A model generated the notes under the pieces. That model was not told where the DNA came from. It did no database searches and saw nothing but the letters and a program-made list of their open reading frames with translations. A program made the position numbers and the translations under genes. Of a DNA stretch of 64,000 nucleotides, positions 51,172 through 59,547 are shown piece after piece. Each line of letters starts with the position of its first letter. Positions within the stretch are counted from its first letter, which is position 1. This DNA is from Variovorax jilinensis (GTDB lineage: Bacteria > Pseudomonadota > Gammaproteobacteria > Burkholderiales > Burkholderiaceae_C): contig NZ_JASZYQ010000001.1 of the NCBI RefSeq assembly GCF_030316885.1, positions 868,001 through 932,000 on the forward strand. The letters run 5' to 3'.

Positions 51172-52275
51172 ATGGCCGGATCGGTCCCGAGCGCTTGGCT
51201 CCCGCCTGTCGCGGGCGCGTCGAGCGACGACCAGGGCAGCGTGCGGATCGCGGCCCTCGCGGGCGTGCCCGAGGTGCTGCGCGAAAGAGGTGTCGACCTG
51301 GCGCAGCTGCTCGCCGAGACCGGACTGGCTGCCGCGACCTTCGATCGTCCCGACAACCGCATCAGCTATCGCGCCGGCGGACGGCTGCTGCTGCGCGCGG
51401 CGGAAGCCACCGGCTGTCCTCACTTCGGCCTGCTGGCGGGGCAGCACGCGCATCCCGGTTCGCTCGGCCAGCTCGGCGAACTGATCCAGCGTTCGCGCAC
51501 CGTCGAAGCGGCGCTGCACAGCCTGATCGCGCATCTGCATCTGCAGACCCGCGGCGGCGTGCCCACGCATGCGATCGAGGGGCTGCACGCCACCTTCGGC
51601 TATGCGATCTACCTGCGCGACATGCCGGGCACCGCGCAGGCCTACGACCTCGTGGCCGCATTCGAGTTCAACATCCTGCGGGCACTCTGCGGTCCGCGCT
51701 GGTCGCCGGTCGAGGTGAGCTTCGCGCACGGCCGGCCCAAGGACATCGGCCCCTACCGCAGGCTGTTCGGATGTCGCCTGGTGTTCGACGCCGACCGCAC
51801 CGAGCTGCGTTTCGAGCGCCGCTGGCTCGCGCAGCCGCCGCTGGCATCGGACGCCGAACGCCATCGCCATCTGCAGCGCGAGATCCTCGCGCAAGAAAGC
51901 GTGGCGCCCCACGCGCTGGTGCACCACATCACGGCCACGCTGCGCCGCATGGTGGCCGAGGGGCGAGCGAGCGAAAGCCTGCTGTGCGACCGGCTCTCGA
52001 TGCCGCGGCGCACGCTGCACCGCAGGCTGGCCGAGCAGGGCACCAGCATGCGCGTGCTGCTCGAGGATGTGCGCTACGAGTTTGCACGCCAGCTCCTGCT
52101 CGACACCGACCTGACGACGGCCGGCGTGGCGGCCGCGCTCGACTACGCGGATGCGAGCGCGTTCAACCGCGCATTCCGGCGCTGGACCGACACCACGCCC
52201 GCGGCATGGCGGGCCCAGGCGGCCGCGGCTTCCCCGGCGGCGGCTTCGCGAGCTCAAGGACACCGCATCCGATGA
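51172..52275 (+). CDS. AraC family transcriptional regulator
   Basis: A 367-residue regulator with an N-terminal ligand-binding type domain (PF12625-like: VPEVLRERGVDLAQLLAETGL, AGGRLLLRAAEATGCPHFGLLAG, EGLHATFGYAIYLRDM) and a C-terminal AraC helix-turn-helix: LSMPRRTLHRRLAEQGTSMRVLLEDVRYEFARQLLLDTDLT and DYADASAFNRAFRRWTDTTPAAWR. Start taken at ATG 51172. It is divergent from the sensor kinase. Its stop codon overlaps the PlsC gene start by 4 bp, so it may control or co-express with that gene. Ligand unknown. Confidence 0.92.
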   Translation: MAGSVPSAWLPPVAGASSDDQGSVRIAALAGVPEVLRERGVDLAQLLAETGLAAATFDRPDNRISYRAGGRLLLRAAEATGCPHFGLLAGQHAHPGSLGQLGELIQRSRTVEAALHSLIAHLHLQTRGGVPTHAIEGLHATFGYAIYLRDMPGTAQAYDLVAAFEFNILRALCGPRWSPVEVSFAHGRPKDIGPYRRLFGCRLVFDADRTELRFERRWLAQPPLASDAERHRHLQREILAQESVAPHALVHHITATLRRMVAEGRASESLLCDRLSMPRRTLHRRLAEQGTSMRVLLEDVRYEFARQLLLDTDLTTAGVAAALDYADASAFNRAFRRWTDTTPAAWRAQAAAASPAAASRAQGHRIR

Positions 52276-53192
52276 GCCCGATCGCCTCACCGTCGCTCGA
52301 TGCACTGACCGAGATCAGCCTGGCAGACCTGCTGGATTCGGCCGGGCTGCTGCGGCTGCGCCACACGCCCCTGCGCCGGCTGTTCCGGCCCGCGGCCCGC
52401 CGCTTCGCCCTCGCGGCGCACGAGTTCGATCTGCGCGTCGGTGCCGAGGGCCTCGCGCCCGGCAGCGCCTGGCTGGTGAGCCGGATGACGGGCGGCATCG
52501 TCACCTCGGGCGCGGAGCACGTCCCGGCCGAAGGGCCGGTCGTGGTGCTCGCCAACCATCCCGGAATGGTGGACACGGTCGCGCTCTTCACCAGCCTTGC
52601 CTCGCGCCCCGAATTGCGGGTGATCGCCTCGGACCGCCCGTTCCTTCGTGCCTTGCCCCATGTGGCGCAGCGGCTGATCTTCCTGCCCGACGAGGGCGGC
52701 GGGCGCATGGCCGCGATGCGGGCCGCCGCCAGGCATCTGAAGGACGGCGGTGCGCTGCTGACCTTTCCGGCCGGCGAGATCGAACCCGATCCGGCGACCT
52801 TCGGCGCACGGCGGGCAACGGATTCGCTGCGGAACTGGTCCGACAGCTATGCCTTGTTCGCGCGGCTCGTTCCCGGGACGCGCTTCGTGCCCGCACTGGT
52901 GAGCCACGTCATTTCGCCGGAGGCACAGCGGCATCCGGCGACCCTGCTGCGCCGCACCGCACGCGACAGGGAGAAGCTCGCCGCCGCCTTGCAGGTGGCC
53001 CTGCCGCGCTATCGCCGGCTGGTGGCCAGGGTCGCGTTCGGAAGGCCCCCGGAACTCGCGGCGGAAGATGCGCTCGCTGCAGCCGTCACGGCGCGGATGC
53101 GCGAACTGATCCTTGCGGATGGTGCGATGCCGGCAGCGCATGCGTCGTCGGCCACGCGTCCGGCGATCCGGGACCTGCCCAACCGGGCGTAG
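52272..53192 (+). CDS. 1-acyl-sn-glycerol-3-phosphate acyltransferase (PlsC)-like protein
   Basis: A 306-residue acyltransferase. The catalytic H-x4-D motif is NHPGMVD at residues 95-101, followed by RVIASDRPFLRALPHVAQR, and the block equivalent to FPEG is FPAGEIEPD. The N-terminal 90 residues (AARRFALAAHEFDLRVGAEGL) carry no clear membrane helix. It transfers an acyl chain to a glycerol phosphate or similar acceptor. The ATG overlaps the AraC stop by 4 bp (ATGA). It ends about 35 bp before a converging broken aldehyde dehydrogenase gene. Confidence 0.87.
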   Translation: MSPIASPSLDALTEISLADLLDSAGLLRLRHTPLRRLFRPAARRFALAAHEFDLRVGAEGLAPGSAWLVSRMTGGIVTSGAEHVPAEGPVVVLANHPGMVDTVALFTSLASRPELRVIASDRPFLRALPHVAQRLIFLPDEGGGRMAAMRAAARHLKDGGALLTFPAGEIEPDPATFGARRATDSLRNWSDSYALFARLVPGTRFVPALVSHVISPEAQRHPATLLRRTARDREKLAAALQVALPRYRRLVARVAFGRPPELAAEDALAAAVTARMRELILADGAMPAAHASSATRPAIRDLPNRA

Positions 53193-53226
53193 CCGGCGAG
53201 GGCAAGCGCCACGAAGGCGCGGCAGC

Positions 53227-53555
53227 TCACTTCGGGATGCTGATGACCTGCGCCTGCGTGACCGCCTTCAGGCCTTCGGTGCCGAACTCCACGCCCCAGC
53301 CCGAGCGCTTGACGCCGCCGAAAGGCACCATCGGATGGATCGCGCCGAGCTGGGTGTGTAGGCGCACCGCTTTTCATCGGGCAGGGCGGCCCAGGCCGGC
53401 TGCGCCGACCGGGCGGCGGCCACCGCTTCGGCGATCTGGGCCGGCTCGGAATGCGGCACCAGCCCGATCGTTTCGCCGGTCGACGGATTCTTCGACTCGA
53501 AGCTCGTGGCCGATGCGACGGCGCGGCCGTCGAGGGTGTTGGTGAATGTTTTCAT
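53227..53555 (-). pseudogene. Aldehyde dehydrogenase remnant with internal deletion
   Basis: Read leftwards from ATG 53555, the first 62 or so residues are a normal aldehyde dehydrogenase start (LDGRAVASATSFESKNPSTG, IAEAVAAARSAQPAWAALPDEKR). Near 53366 the sequence jumps, in another frame, to a normal aldehyde dehydrogenase end (HTQLGAIHPMVPFGGVKRSG, GVEFGTEGLKAVTQAQVI) stopping at 53227. About 370 residues of the usual 480, including the catalytic Cys and Glu, are missing. The start overlaps the upstream oxidoreductase stop by 4 bp, so it was once part of that operon. Non-functional. Confidence 0.8.
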
Positions 53556-54466
53556 TGGCTGCGGATCTCCACCTGCATCTGCGTCTCCACCCACCGGACC
53601 AGCTCGCTCACGCTGACGCCCGGACCGCGCGCCAGGCTGGCGGCCTGCCAGAGCTGCTGACCGGCGCTGCTGATCGGCGCCGGCATGCCCTGCTGGCGTG
53701 CCAGGTCGACCGCGATGCCCATGTCCTTGAGCATCAGTTCGAGCTTGAAGGGATCGTCGAAGCTGCGGTTCAGCACCCGCTGGTGGATGTGGGTGCGCGT
53801 GATCCACGAACCGGCGGTGCTCTCGTTCATGACCTCGGTCATCACGGCCGGATCGAGACCGGCGCGCGTGCCGATCGCCAGGCCTTCGGCCGTGGCGGTG
53901 AGCGTGATCGCGGTGACCAGGTTGTTCAGGCACTTCATCGTGTGACCCGCGCCGAGCGGACCCAGATGGAAGGTGGCGCGGCCCATGGCGTCGAGCAGCG
54001 GACGCACGCGCTCGACCGCGGCCTGGTCCCCTCCGACCATGAAGACTAGTTCCGCCGCCTGGGCCCCCCAGGCCGCGCCGGAGACCGGGGCGTCGACCAT
54101 CGCGATGCCGCGTTCCTCCAGGCGCGCGGCCGTCTCGCGCGTGATCCACGGCTCGGCCGACGATGTGTCCAGCAGCAGCGCGCCGGCCTTCCAGCCGGCC
54201 AGCAGGCCGTCGTCGTCGAACACCACGTCGCGCACCACGCGCCCGTTCGGGAGCATGGTCACGACGATGTCGCTGTGGCGGGCGACCTCCGCCGGTGTCG
54301 GTCGCGCCGTGATGTCGGCTTGTGCGTCGGCAAGCGCCTGCGAAGTACTGGCCAGGGCGTCGAACACGGACACCGCGTAGCCGGCCTTCTCGAGATGGCC
54401 GGCCATCGGGCCGCCCATCACGCCGAGACCGATGAAGCCGAGCCTGGGTAGGGAAGACGTGCTCAT
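53552..54466 (-). CDS. 3-hydroxyisobutyrate dehydrogenase-like NAD(P)-dependent oxidoreductase
   Basis: A 304-residue beta-hydroxyacid dehydrogenase. The nucleotide site is GFIGLGVMGGPMAGHLEKAG at the start, followed by VVTMLPNGR, DAPVSGAAWGA and FHLGPLGAGHTMKCLNN with the catalytic Lys. Ending LMLKDMGIAVDLARQQG is typical of the family. Substrates are short 2- or 3-hydroxy acids such as hydroxyisobutyrate or tartronate semialdehyde. It lies 2 bp after the Bug gene and overlaps the aldehyde dehydrogenase remnant by 4 bp. Its role is probably in late steps of the operon's pathway. Confidence 0.9.
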   Translation of the reverse strand: MSTSSLPRLGFIGLGVMGGPMAGHLEKAGYAVSVFDALASTSQALADAQADITARPTPAEVARHSDIVVTMLPNGRVVRDVVFDDDGLLAGWKAGALLLDTSSAEPWITRETAARLEERGIAMVDAPVSGAAWGAQAAELVFMVGGDQAAVERVRPLLDAMGRATFHLGPLGAGHTMKCLNNLVTAITLTATAEGLAIGTRAGLDPAVMTEVMNESTAGSWITRTHIHQRVLNRSFDDPFKLELMLKDMGIAVDLARQQGMPAPISSAGQQLWQAASLARGPGVSVSELVRWVETQMQVEIRSQ

Positions 54467-54468
54467 CT

Positions 54469-55446
54469 TTAGTCGAGCCTGACGCCGGAGCTCTTGATGA
54501 CTTCGCCCCAGTGCGCGCTCTCGCTGCGCGCGAGGTCTCGGAATTCCTTCGGTGTGCCGGGCAGCGCCTCGAAGCCCCATTCGCCGAACACCTGCTGGAT
54601 GCGCGGCGCCTGCATGGCCTTGCGCAGCTCGGCGTTGAGCCGGTCGACGATCTCGGGCGGCATGCCCGCGGGGCCGATCAGGCCGTGGAACGCGAAGGCG
54701 TTGACCTGCGGGTAGCCGAGTTCGGCAAAGGTGGGCACATCGGGCAGCGCCTTGGCGCGTTGCGGCAGCGCGATGGCCAGCGCACGCAGCTTGCCGGCCT
54801 TGAGGTAGGGCAGCGCGGCCGTGAGGTCGAGCATCATGACCTGCACCTGGCCGCCCATCATGTCCTGCATCGCGGGTGCGCCGCCCTTGTAGGCCACGTG
54901 CGTCAGGCCGAGGCCGGCCTTCTGCTTGAACAGCTCCATGGCCATCTGGTGCGGCGTGCCGACACCGGGCGACGCGTAGTTGAGCTTGTCGGGGTTGGCC
55001 TTCACGTAGCTCACGAACTCGCCGAGCGACTTCCCGCCCGTGAAGTCGGGCCGCACCACGAGCGCCAGCGGGATCCGGCCGATGGCGCCGATGTAGGTGA
55101 AGTCGCTTGCGGGCTTGTACGGCAGCTTGCCGAACATGTGCTCGTTGAAGAGCAGTGCCGCGTTCTCGGCCTGCATGATCGTGTAGCCGTCGGGCTTGGC
55201 CTGCATCAGCGTCGCGACCGCGATGTTGGTGGAGGCGCCGGGCTTGTTGTCGATCACGATCGGCTGGCCCAGCGACTGCTGCATGACCTCGGCCAGCTGG
55301 CGCGCGATGCTGTCGGTGCCGCCGCCGGCCGAGTAGGGCACCAGCCACTTGATCGGCTGGTTCGGGAAGGCGCCCTGCGCAAGCGCGGTGGTGGCGGCGG
55401 CGGCCAGCAGCAGGCCGGACGCCAGCAGGCGGATCAGGTTCTTCAT
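54469..55446 (-). CDS. Bug family (TctC-like) substrate-binding protein
   Basis: A 325-residue periplasmic protein with a signal peptide (LASGLLLAAAATTALAQG). The mature start FPNQPIKWLVPYSAGGGTDSIAR is the Bug hallmark, with IVIDNKPGASTNIAV, AYKGGAPAMQDMMGGQVQVM and ending AHWGEVIKSSGVRLD. It presumably captures the substrate that the downstream and upstream enzymes degrade. It ends 2 bp before the 3-hydroxyisobutyrate-dehydrogenase-like gene. No TctAB pair is beside it. Spacing to the MBL-fold gene upstream is 54 bp. Confidence 0.93.
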   Translation of the reverse strand: MKNLIRLLASGLLLAAAATTALAQGAFPNQPIKWLVPYSAGGGTDSIARQLAEVMQQSLGQPIVIDNKPGASTNIAVATLMQAKPDGYTIMQAENAALLFNEHMFGKLPYKPASDFTYIGAIGRIPLALVVRPDFTGGKSLGEFVSYVKANPDKLNYASPGVGTPHQMAMELFKQKAGLGLTHVAYKGGAPAMQDMMGGQVQVMMLDLTAALPYLKAGKLRALAIALPQRAKALPDVPTFAELGYPQVNAFAFHGLIGPAGMPPEIVDRLNAELRKAMQAPRIQQVFGEWGFEALPGTPKEFRDLARSESAHWGEVIKSSGVRLD

Positions 55447-55500
55447 GGGTTCAGTCTCTCGGTCGTTGGTGGATGGATTGATGGGATGGCCGGAAGCCGC

Positions 55501-56466
55501 TCAGCCGCGCAGCACCTGCCAGAGTTCACGGTCGCGTTCGGCCGTCCAGACGACGGGATGCTCGATGCCGCTGAGCTCGTCGAAGGCGCGCGAGACGTCG
55601 AAGGGCAGCACGTGCTGGAACACCGGCCAGCTGCCGAAGCGCGGCGTCATCGCCGCTTCGGCGCGTTCGAAGCAGGCGCGCAGGCCCTCGCCGCGGTCGA
55701 CGCCGGCCTTCACGCTGTCGAGCAGGGTGGTGATGAAGTCCTTGGTCAGCGCGATCGCCTCGGCGCAGGCGGCCTCGCCGCGCAGCACCGCGCCGCGGCC
55801 CGGCACCAGCGTGCGGGGCCGGAGCGCGAGCGTGGCGTCGAGCGTGCCGCGCCAGTCGTGCAGGTAGGCGTCGCCGGCATAGACGCCGCAGTGGTTCTCG
55901 ACCACGTCGCCCGAGAACAGCACGCCGCAGTCGGGCAGCCAGGCCACCGTGTCGCCGCCCGAGTGGCCGCGGCCCAGGCCCATCAGGCGCAGCTCGCGCT
56001 GGCCCAGCCAGAGGCTCATCTCGCTCTCGAAGGTCAGCGTGGGGATCGTGAGGCCCGGCACTTCCTCGACACCCGCGAACAGGCGCGGGAAGCGGCCGAC
56101 CTCGGAGTCGAAGTCGGCCTGGCCGCGCTCGCGCACCCAGCCCGCCGTGCCGTTGCTGGCGATGATGGCCTGGGCATCGGTGAAGGCGCTGGCGCCCATC
56201 ACGCGCACTGCGTGGTAGTGCGTCAGAACGATGAAGCGGACCGGCTTGTCGGTCACGGTGCGGATGTCGGCGATGAAGTCGCGCGCCATGCGTGGCGTGG
56301 GCCGCGTATCGATCACCACCACGTGGTCGTCGCCGACCACGAAGCCGCAGTTGGGATCGAAGTCGCTGATGTAGCCGAAGACGCCCGAGGCCAGCTCCTG
56401 GACCTGGGGTTTCTGTTCGCGGTTGTCGGAGGCGGAAGCGAAGGAGGTCGTGGAAGTCGTGGTCAT
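55501..56466 (-). CDS. Metallo-beta-lactamase-fold hydrolase lacking several metal ligands
   Basis: A 321-residue MBL-fold protein, starting at MTTTSTTSFA. The usual HxHxDH is replaced: LTHYHAVRVMG keeps His83 and His85 but has Val87 and Arg88 where Asp and His are expected. His168 (GRGHSGGDTV) and Asp187 (FSGDVVEN) are kept, and the final His is Arg224 (VPGRGAVL). It may bind one metal only, or none. Family members hydrolyse thioesters, lactones and similar. Overlaps the DUF2783 gene by 4 bp, so co-translated. The reaction in this operon is unknown. Confidence 0.82.
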   Translation of the reverse strand: MTTTSTTSFASASDNREQKPQVQELASGVFGYISDFDPNCGFVVGDDHVVVIDTRPTPRMARDFIADIRTVTDKPVRFIVLTHYHAVRVMGASAFTDAQAIIASNGTAGWVRERGQADFDSEVGRFPRLFAGVEEVPGLTIPTLTFESEMSLWLGQRELRLMGLGRGHSGGDTVAWLPDCGVLFSGDVVENHCGVYAGDAYLHDWRGTLDATLALRPRTLVPGRGAVLRGEAACAEAIALTKDFITTLLDSVKAGVDRGEGLRACFERAEAAMTPRFGSWPVFQHVLPFDVSRAFDELSGIEHPVVWTAERDRELWQVLRG

Positions 56467-56687
56467 GTGTTCGATGCTTCTGAGGGGGCGGAATGGATCG
56501 GCAGGCCGCTCGCGCGTGCCTCTTCGATGCAGGCCAGCAGCGTGGCCTGATTGCCGCACTGGTTGGCCAGCAGCAGCACCAGCCGTGCGTTGAAGTCGGC
56601 GCTGCCCGGGTCGTCGAGGCCTTCCTGCGCCGACAGCCAGGCGCTGTAGAAGCCGTCGGGGTCGGGAATGTTCGCTTCGGTCTTCAT
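56463..56687 (-). CDS. DUF2783 small protein
   Basis: A 74-residue protein beginning MKTEANIPDPDGFYSAWL. Conserved features are DPDGFY, a GLDDPGSADFNARLVLLLANQCG segment, and an acidic middle. The pattern fits the DUF2783 family, which is often found next to FAD-dependent monooxygenases in Burkholderiales. It overlaps the monooxygenase stop by 4 bp and the MBL start by 4 bp, so it is translated between them. It might be an accessory subunit, but that is inference. Confidence 0.8.
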   Translation of the reverse strand: MKTEANIPDPDGFYSAWLSAQEGLDDPGSADFNARLVLLLANQCGNQATLLACIEEARASGLPIHSAPSEASNT

Positions 56688-58351
56688 GGGGTCTCCGTGG
56701 CGCTGATGGCGCGCGCGAGGGCGTGGTCGATGCGCGCTGGGGTAGCGTGGGGCAGCAGCGCGGCGCGGTAGGCGTCGGGCCGGATCAGGCAGAAGCTGCC
56801 CGGCGCTTCGAGTCCGAGATGCCGCAGCAGCGTGTCGTCGGCCTGCAGCCTCGGCAATGGGGCGTCCGCAGCATCGCCGCCGACCGCGAGCAGGCGGATC
56901 GGCCGTCCGGCCAGCGAATCGGCCGCTGCTGCCGCGTCGGCACGCGAGGGCTCCCGCCAGATGCCGACGAAGTGCGTGCCGCCGGCCAGCCATTGCATCA
57001 GCGTGCGCGCTTCTGCGGCTTGCCCGTCGCCGGGCCGCAGCAGCAGGTTCTGCACGGTGCGCGCACCCTCGGGCAGGTGCGGCGCCGGCGGATAGGCGTT
57101 GGCGACCGCCATGCGCCCGGTGTTCACGAGGCCGCGCGCAAAGGCATGGCGCGAGGCGAGTGCCACCACGGCGCGGCGCATCGTGTGCTCGGCCGGCGAG
57201 CGCGGCGCGAGAAAGCGCGCCGAGCGGCTGGTGACCTCGAGGTTCTCGACCGCCGCGGGGCGGCGCTCGGCGTCGTAGCTGTCGAGCAGGGCATCGGCCG
57301 CCTCGCCGCGCACCACCAGCGCCAGCTTCCATGCCAGGTTGGCGGCATCCTGGATGCCGTTGTTGCCGCCGCGCGCGCCGAAGGGGCTGACGACGTGCGC
57401 CGAGTCGCCGATGAAGATCACGCGGCCATGCCGGAAGCGCTCGAGCAGGTGGTCGCGGTAGCCGTAGGGCCCGATCCAGACGAACTCGAACTCGACATCC
57501 GGGCCGAGCTGCTCGCGCAGGCGGGCGCCGGCCACCTCGGGGCGGCTGATCTCCTCCGGGTCGCAGTCCTCGGGCATCTGGTAGTCGATGCGCCAGACCC
57601 CGTCGGCCATCAGGTGCTGCCAGACGCCGCGGCCCTGGTTGAAGGGCGCGTCGACCCAGGTCCAGCGCTCGATCGGCAGCGGCTTCTTGAAGCGCACGTC
57701 GCTGATGCACCAGCGGTCGGTGCTGCGCGAGGCATGCGCGGGCACGCCGAGCTGTGCGCGCAACGGGCTGTTGGCACCGGTGGCGTCGATGAGGTGATCG
57801 GCTTCCAGGGAGTAGCTGCCGGCCGGCGTCTCGATCTCCAGGCGCACGCCGTCGGCCAGCGCCTCGATGCGGGTCGCCCGGCTCTTCCAGCGCACATCGG
57901 TCAGGCCCAGTTCGAGGATGCGGTCGACCAGGAACCACTCGACGTAGAACTGCTGCAGGTTGATGAAGGGCGGCTGCTTCGAGACGCTGTCGGTCTGCAG
58001 GTTGAACTGGTAGACCTCCCGCTCGCCCGAGAAGGTGCGTCCGAATGACCAGGTGATGCCCTTCGCGGCGATGCGCTCGTAGATGCCGAGGCGTTCGAAG
58101 GTCTCGAGGCTCTTCTGCGCATAGCAGATGCCGCGCGACGATGCGCCGCGGACGCCGACCGTGTCGTCTTCATCGATCAGCACCGAGCGCACGCCCCGGC
58201 TCGCGAGATCGCAGGCCAGCGTGAGGCCAGCCGGCCCGGCGCCGACGATCACGATCGGATGACGGGTGCGCGCGCCCTCGGTCAGTTCCGCGGGCGGCTC
58301 GAAGGGCCATCGGGGCAGTTCGTAGGCGGGGGCGAAGGTGTAGGTTTCCAT
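56684..58351 (-). CDS. FAD-dependent monooxygenase (aromatic hydroxylase type)
   Basis: A 555-residue flavoprotein. FAD binding is shown by IVIVGAGPAGLTLACDLASRG (GxGxxG, residues 37-42), the middle motif DATGANSPLRAQLG (DG-type), and FIGDSAHVVSPFGARGGNNGIQDAANLAWKL. The C-terminal 100 residues form a thioredoxin-like region (GTHFVGIWREPSRADAAA, SFCLIRPDAYRAALLP). This layout is that of class A hydroxylases such as MhpA or PheA, which insert oxygen into an aromatic ring using NAD(P)H. It is the central enzyme of the operon, with downstream DUF2783 overlapping by 4 bp. Confidence 0.9.
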   Translation of the reverse strand: METYTFAPAYELPRWPFEPPAELTEGARTRHPIVIVGAGPAGLTLACDLASRGVRSVLIDEDDTVGVRGASSRGICYAQKSLETFERLGIYERIAAKGITWSFGRTFSGEREVYQFNLQTDSVSKQPPFINLQQFYVEWFLVDRILELGLTDVRWKSRATRIEALADGVRLEIETPAGSYSLEADHLIDATGANSPLRAQLGVPAHASRSTDRWCISDVRFKKPLPIERWTWVDAPFNQGRGVWQHLMADGVWRIDYQMPEDCDPEEISRPEVAGARLREQLGPDVEFEFVWIGPYGYRDHLLERFRHGRVIFIGDSAHVVSPFGARGGNNGIQDAANLAWKLALVVRGEAADALLDSYDAERRPAAVENLEVTSRSARFLAPRSPAEHTMRRAVVALASRHAFARGLVNTGRMAVANAYPPAPHLPEGARTVQNLLLRPGDGQAAEARTLMQWLAGGTHFVGIWREPSRADAAAAADSLAGRPIRLLAVGGDAADAPLPRLQADDTLLRHLGLEAPGSFCLIRPDAYRAALLPHATPARIDHALARAISATETP

Positions 58352-58425
58352 CGTTGGTGCTGTCTCTCGTTCTTGTCGCGATGCGCCGCGTGGTGGGCGC
58401 CGCCGTCGTGTCTGCGGCCGGCTCT

Positions 58426-59547
58426 TCAGAGGGCGTGTGCCCATTCGGCGATGGCGTCCGCCGCCTGCTGTACCAGTTGCGGCTGGCCCGCCAGGTAGTG
58501 GTTACCGCCCACGATGTCGACATTGCGGATGCGCGGGCCGCCGGCCGCGAGCCATGCATCGCGGGTGCTCGGGAAGGTCGACTGGTCGCCGGTGTAGGTC
58601 AGCAGCAGTTGCGGCACGGTGCAACGCGCGAGGTTCGAGGGTCCGTCGGCCTGCGACAGCGACGACCACTGCGACAGGAAGGCGGTCAGCGAGGTGGTAC
58701 GACCCATCGCGTTGGCCGAGTAGTTGACCTGGCGCGCATCGCCCCAGACGCTGCCGGGCGCGCGGTCGTTGCGATCGATCGTGAGGTCGACGCAGCGCGG
58801 ATCGGCGTGCGTGCGGTAGACGATGAAGGCCTGGTCGCGGGGCGCGCCCGGCGTGGCGCGCAGCAGGCGCAGCCGGTCGAGCGCCCAGCCCTCGATGCGG
58901 TCCAGCCGGGCCTTCTGGGCGGCGCCGAAGCGTGCCAGGAAGTCGGCGTCGTAGGGGCGCGCGTGCCGCAGGTCGTACATGTCGAGCGCGGGATCGACCG
59001 CCAGCGGGTCGTGCTCGTCGGTGACCGAGGGATCGATCCAGTCGCGCATCAGCTTCGAGCGCCCCTGGTGCGCGGCGCACAGTGCGATGCCGTCCACGCG
59101 CGGCAGGTCGTCCGGATGCAGGTGGGTCGGCTCGCCGTCGGCGAAATGATGGGCCGTGAGGCGCTCGGCCTGCGACTGGTAGAAGCTCGCGAGCGCGGCC
59201 CCGCCCGAGTTGCCGATCAGCAGCACGCGCTCGTAGCCGGCCGCACGCAGGAACTTGACGCCCGCGCCCAGGTCCTGGATCGCGCGTTCCATCAGCAGCA
59301 CCGTGTCGTTGCCCATGTAGCGCGAGTTGAGGCCCATGCAGCAGATGCCCCGCTCGGCCAGCGGGTCGATCAGGTAGTGGCCCATGAAGTTGCTGGTCGG
59401 GTGCATCACGATGGCCGCGACCCGCTTCGGGCCTGCGGGCGCGCGCCAGGCGCCGTAGATGCGCGGGCGCAGCATCTGCAGCCCCGACTGGCTCTCGAGC
59501 GTGGCGCCGGGCTTGACGTCGATGACCGCGAGTTGCAGATCGCTCAT
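58426..59547 (-). CDS. Alpha/beta hydrolase
   Basis: A 373-residue hydrolase. The nucleophile elbow is LLIGNSGGAALASFYQ (Ser), the core has AAIVMHPTSNFMGHYLIDPLAERG, and the late His is in VGGNHYLAG. It is larger than most hydrolases of this fold because of an insert between about residues 190 and 290 (DMYDLRHARPYDADFL, FIVYRTHADPRCVDL). Could cleave a ring-fission product or an ester in the operon. It starts 4 bp inside the VOC gene end (ATGA) and ends 74 bp before the FAD monooxygenase. Confidence 0.85.
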   Translation of the reverse strand: MSDLQLAVIDVKPGATLESQSGLQMLRPRIYGAWRAPAGPKRVAAIVMHPTSNFMGHYLIDPLAERGICCMGLNSRYMGNDTVLLMERAIQDLGAGVKFLRAAGYERVLLIGNSGGAALASFYQSQAERLTAHHFADGEPTHLHPDDLPRVDGIALCAAHQGRSKLMRDWIDPSVTDEHDPLAVDPALDMYDLRHARPYDADFLARFGAAQKARLDRIEGWALDRLRLLRATPGAPRDQAFIVYRTHADPRCVDLTIDRNDRAPGSVWGDARQVNYSANAMGRTTSLTAFLSQWSSLSQADGPSNLARCTVPQLLLTYTGDQSTFPSTRDAWLAAGGPRIRNVDIVGGNHYLAGQPQLVQQAADAIAEWAHAL

